The notes beneath the pieces were generated by a model. It saw only the letters and a program-made list of their open reading frames with translations. It did not search any database and was not told the DNA's origin. The position numbers and the translations under genes are program-made. From Kumtagia sp963839725 (GTDB lineage Bacteria > Pseudomonadota > Alphaproteobacteria > Rhizobiales > Rhizobiaceae): a stretch of 64,000 nucleotides of DNA. The stretch spans positions 1 through 64,000 of the forward strand of contig CAWIWT010000001.1 of the NCBI GenBank assembly GCA_963839725.1, in the 5' to 3' direction. Shown here in pieces: positions 62,854 to 64,000 of the stretch. How positions within the stretch are numbered: position 1 is the first letter of the stretch; every line of letters begins with the position of its first letter.

Positions 62854-63311
62854 TCGGGGCATTCGAAGCCTACGAAATCGGCGTCGATCTGGGTCTGGCG
62901 GCGCATGCGCTTGTCGAGCAGCACCGCGATCGAGCAGCTCTTGGCGCCGCGCGACATCATCAGCTCGCGCGTATAACCTAGCGTCTTGCCGGATTCGAGG
63001 ATGTCGTCGATGAGCAGTACGTCGCGGCCCTTCACTTCATTGTCGATGTCGCGCAGCACGCGAACCTCGCCGCTGGTCGTGCCGGTGCCATAGCTGGAGA
63101 TGAAGATGAACTCGACCTCGGGCGACAGGCCGACATCGTGCATCGCCCGGATGAGATCGGCGGCGAAAACGAAGGAACCCTTCAGGATCGAGATGACGAG
63201 CAGGTCGTGATAGTCGTGCTCGGCGATTTCCTTGGCGAGTTCAAGATTGCGTCGGGCGATCGTCGAAGCGCTGAACAGCACCTCGATCTGCTTGTTGCGC
63301 ACGGCCGGCAT
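62769..63311 (-). CDS. hpt: hypoxanthine phosphoribosyltransferase
   Basis: 180 residues. PRPP-binding motif VLLIDDILESGKTLGYTREL, IFISSYGTGTTSGEVRVLRD and the purine-contacting DFVGFECPDYFVVGYGMD. It salvages hypoxanthine and guanine to IMP and GMP. The last 85 bases overlap the lipid kinase gene tail to tail. Confidence 0.95.
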   Translation of the reverse strand: MPAVRNKQIEVLFSASTIARRNLELAKEIAEHDYHDLLVISILKGSFVFAADLIRAMHDVGLSPEVEFIFISSYGTGTTSGEVRVLRDIDNEVKGRDVLLIDDILESGKTLGYTRELMMSRGAKSCSIAVLLDKRMRRQTQIDADFVGFECPDYFVVGYGMDVAHAFRELPFVGVVTGDV

Positions 63312-63323
63312 TGGCGAGGCTTT

Positions 63324-64000
63324 CTATTCGGCAAAAGTGACGGAAACGGACTTCACCCCGTTCTTAGGCACCTCGAGCCGGCTCGAAAAGACAAATCGCT
63401 CGCCGGGGCCGATCGTGGGCGACGATGTCCCCAGTTTGTAGCGCACCATGGTGCCATCCAGGCTCGCAACCCGGATCTCGATCGGCGGCACGGTGGCGAA
63501 AGTCCCGCCGTCATTGCCGGCTTCCCCATCAATCAGAAGGATGGGTTTCTTGCCAGTGCCATCGACGCGCGAGGTAACACCCATCAACGTGAGCGCTGCG
63601 TGATCCGTGTGAGCGTTGCCGCCACCGGTCACCAGCGTGTGCCCGCCAAACACCCAGAAGGCTATCGCGGCAAGTCCGATGCCCACTGCCCAGAAAGCCG
63701 CGCCGCCGGGCTTGCTGAACCAGGCGGTAGGCGAGGGCACCTGCTTTGCCAGAAATGATAGACCCGCGACTGGATCGCCGATATCCGTCTTCGTCGCTGC
63801 TGGTCGATCCGGCGGTAGCATGCGATCCGTGGCGATCACTTCGAAATCCGCCTCGATGACGTCTGTCTTGTCGATTGAGGAGCCATACTCAAAGGAGCGT
63901 AGCGTGTCGCTGGCCATGATTTCGCCGGGAACGGAGCGCGCAGTATGAGATCGAGGCATTGGCACGGGCTGTCGTTGGCGTTTGCCCGGTGGGACAAACG
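63324..64000 (-). CDS. anchored protein with DUF3426-like C-terminus (start outside window)
   Basis: The frame is open to the window edge, so the true start may lie beyond it; an internal ATG exists at 63959 and another at 63917. One membrane segment (AAFWAVGIGLAAIAFWVFGG) follows a ~90-residue N-terminal region, and the C-terminal ~85 residues (PPIEIRVASLDGTMVRY, GPGERFVFSSRLEVP, VKSVSVTFAE) resemble the DUF3426 beta domain. In related rhizobia a zinc-ribbon (MJ0042-like) anchored protein sits between hpt and ftsE; the missing zinc ribbon would be outside the window. That match is from memory. It lies 12 bases upstream of hpt. Confidence 0.6.
   Translation of the reverse strand, partial: FVPPGKRQRQPVPMPRSHTARSVPGEIMASDTLRSFEYGSSIDKTDVIEADFEVIATDRMLPPDRPAATKTDIGDPVAGLSFLAKQVPSPTAWFSKPGGAAFWAVGIGLAAIAFWVFGGHTLVTGGGNAHTDHAALTLMGVTSRVDGTGKKPILLIDGEAGNDGGTFATVPPIEIRVASLDGTMVRYKLGTSSPTIGPGERFVFSSRLEVPKNGVKSVSVTFAE

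Overview
The window looks like a chromosomal segment of a rhizobial alphaproteobacterium (order Rhizobiales, most like Mesorhizobium/Phyllobacteriaceae). This rests on high GC, the divL / tsaE-amgK / murU / addB / addA / trxA block beside ahcY-ptsH-EIIA-hprK, a complete agl alpha-glucoside operon, a Mur-type Fur protein beside sitABCD, a DUF982 protein and RIME-like palindromes. No rRNA, tRNA or CRISPR array was recognised.

Region 1 (about 1-9.8 kb) is an accessory, partly decayed module of plasmid/ICE type. It holds a membrane-protein tail, a small secreted protein, two tiny XRE regulators sharing a 10-bp promoter motif, a conjugation-associated secreted protein, a frameshifted ssb, a doubly frameshifted nuclease, a large ParB-like protein, two small unknown proteins, a VapBC pair with a palindromic operator, four tandem ~133-bp structured repeats, an ArdC antirestriction protein, a frameshifted DUF4142 gene, and a scar joining a cupredoxin 5' fragment to an inverted phosphate-transporter fragment. 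Region 2 (9.9-12.9 kb) has a NarL-type two-component pair and a lipoprotein alpha/beta hydrolase.

Region 3 (13.2-28.7 kb) is the conserved minus-strand core. It contains trxA, addA and addB (recombination repair), murU and a tsaE-amgK fusion (peptidoglycan recycling plus tRNA t6A), divL (a histidine-kinase-like cell-cycle protein with Tyr in place of the phospho-His), ahcY, and the short PTS chain ptsH, EIIA and hprK. Usual neighbours are missing at both ends (folC/accD beyond trxA, chvG/chvI beyond hprK).

Region 4 (28.7-48.5 kb) is carbohydrate and metal metabolism: a UxaA-type dehydratase divergent from a GntR regulator with two winged-helix domains, a DUF982 protein, aglR-aglEFGAK, a class III adenylate cyclase, sitABCD with a perfect palindrome typical of Mur boxes, mur, and gnd.

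Region 5 (47.5-61.6 kb) is a glycoside catabolic cluster. A LacI regulator and a CUT1 ABC transporter share an identical 14-bp operator in opposite orientation. They are followed by beta-mannosidase, a TIM-barrel isomerase-like protein, a Gfo/Idh/MocA oxidoreductase, an aldo-keto reductase, a GH43 xylosidase and a frameshifted lysR. The last 2.4 kb carry an orphan terminator, a lipid kinase overlapping hpt tail to tail, and a partial anchored protein.

Five apparent single-base indels (ssb, nuclease x2, DUF4142, lysR) all fall in short homopolymer or duplicate-base runs. They may be real decay or residual assembly errors, so these pseudogene calls should be treated as provisional.
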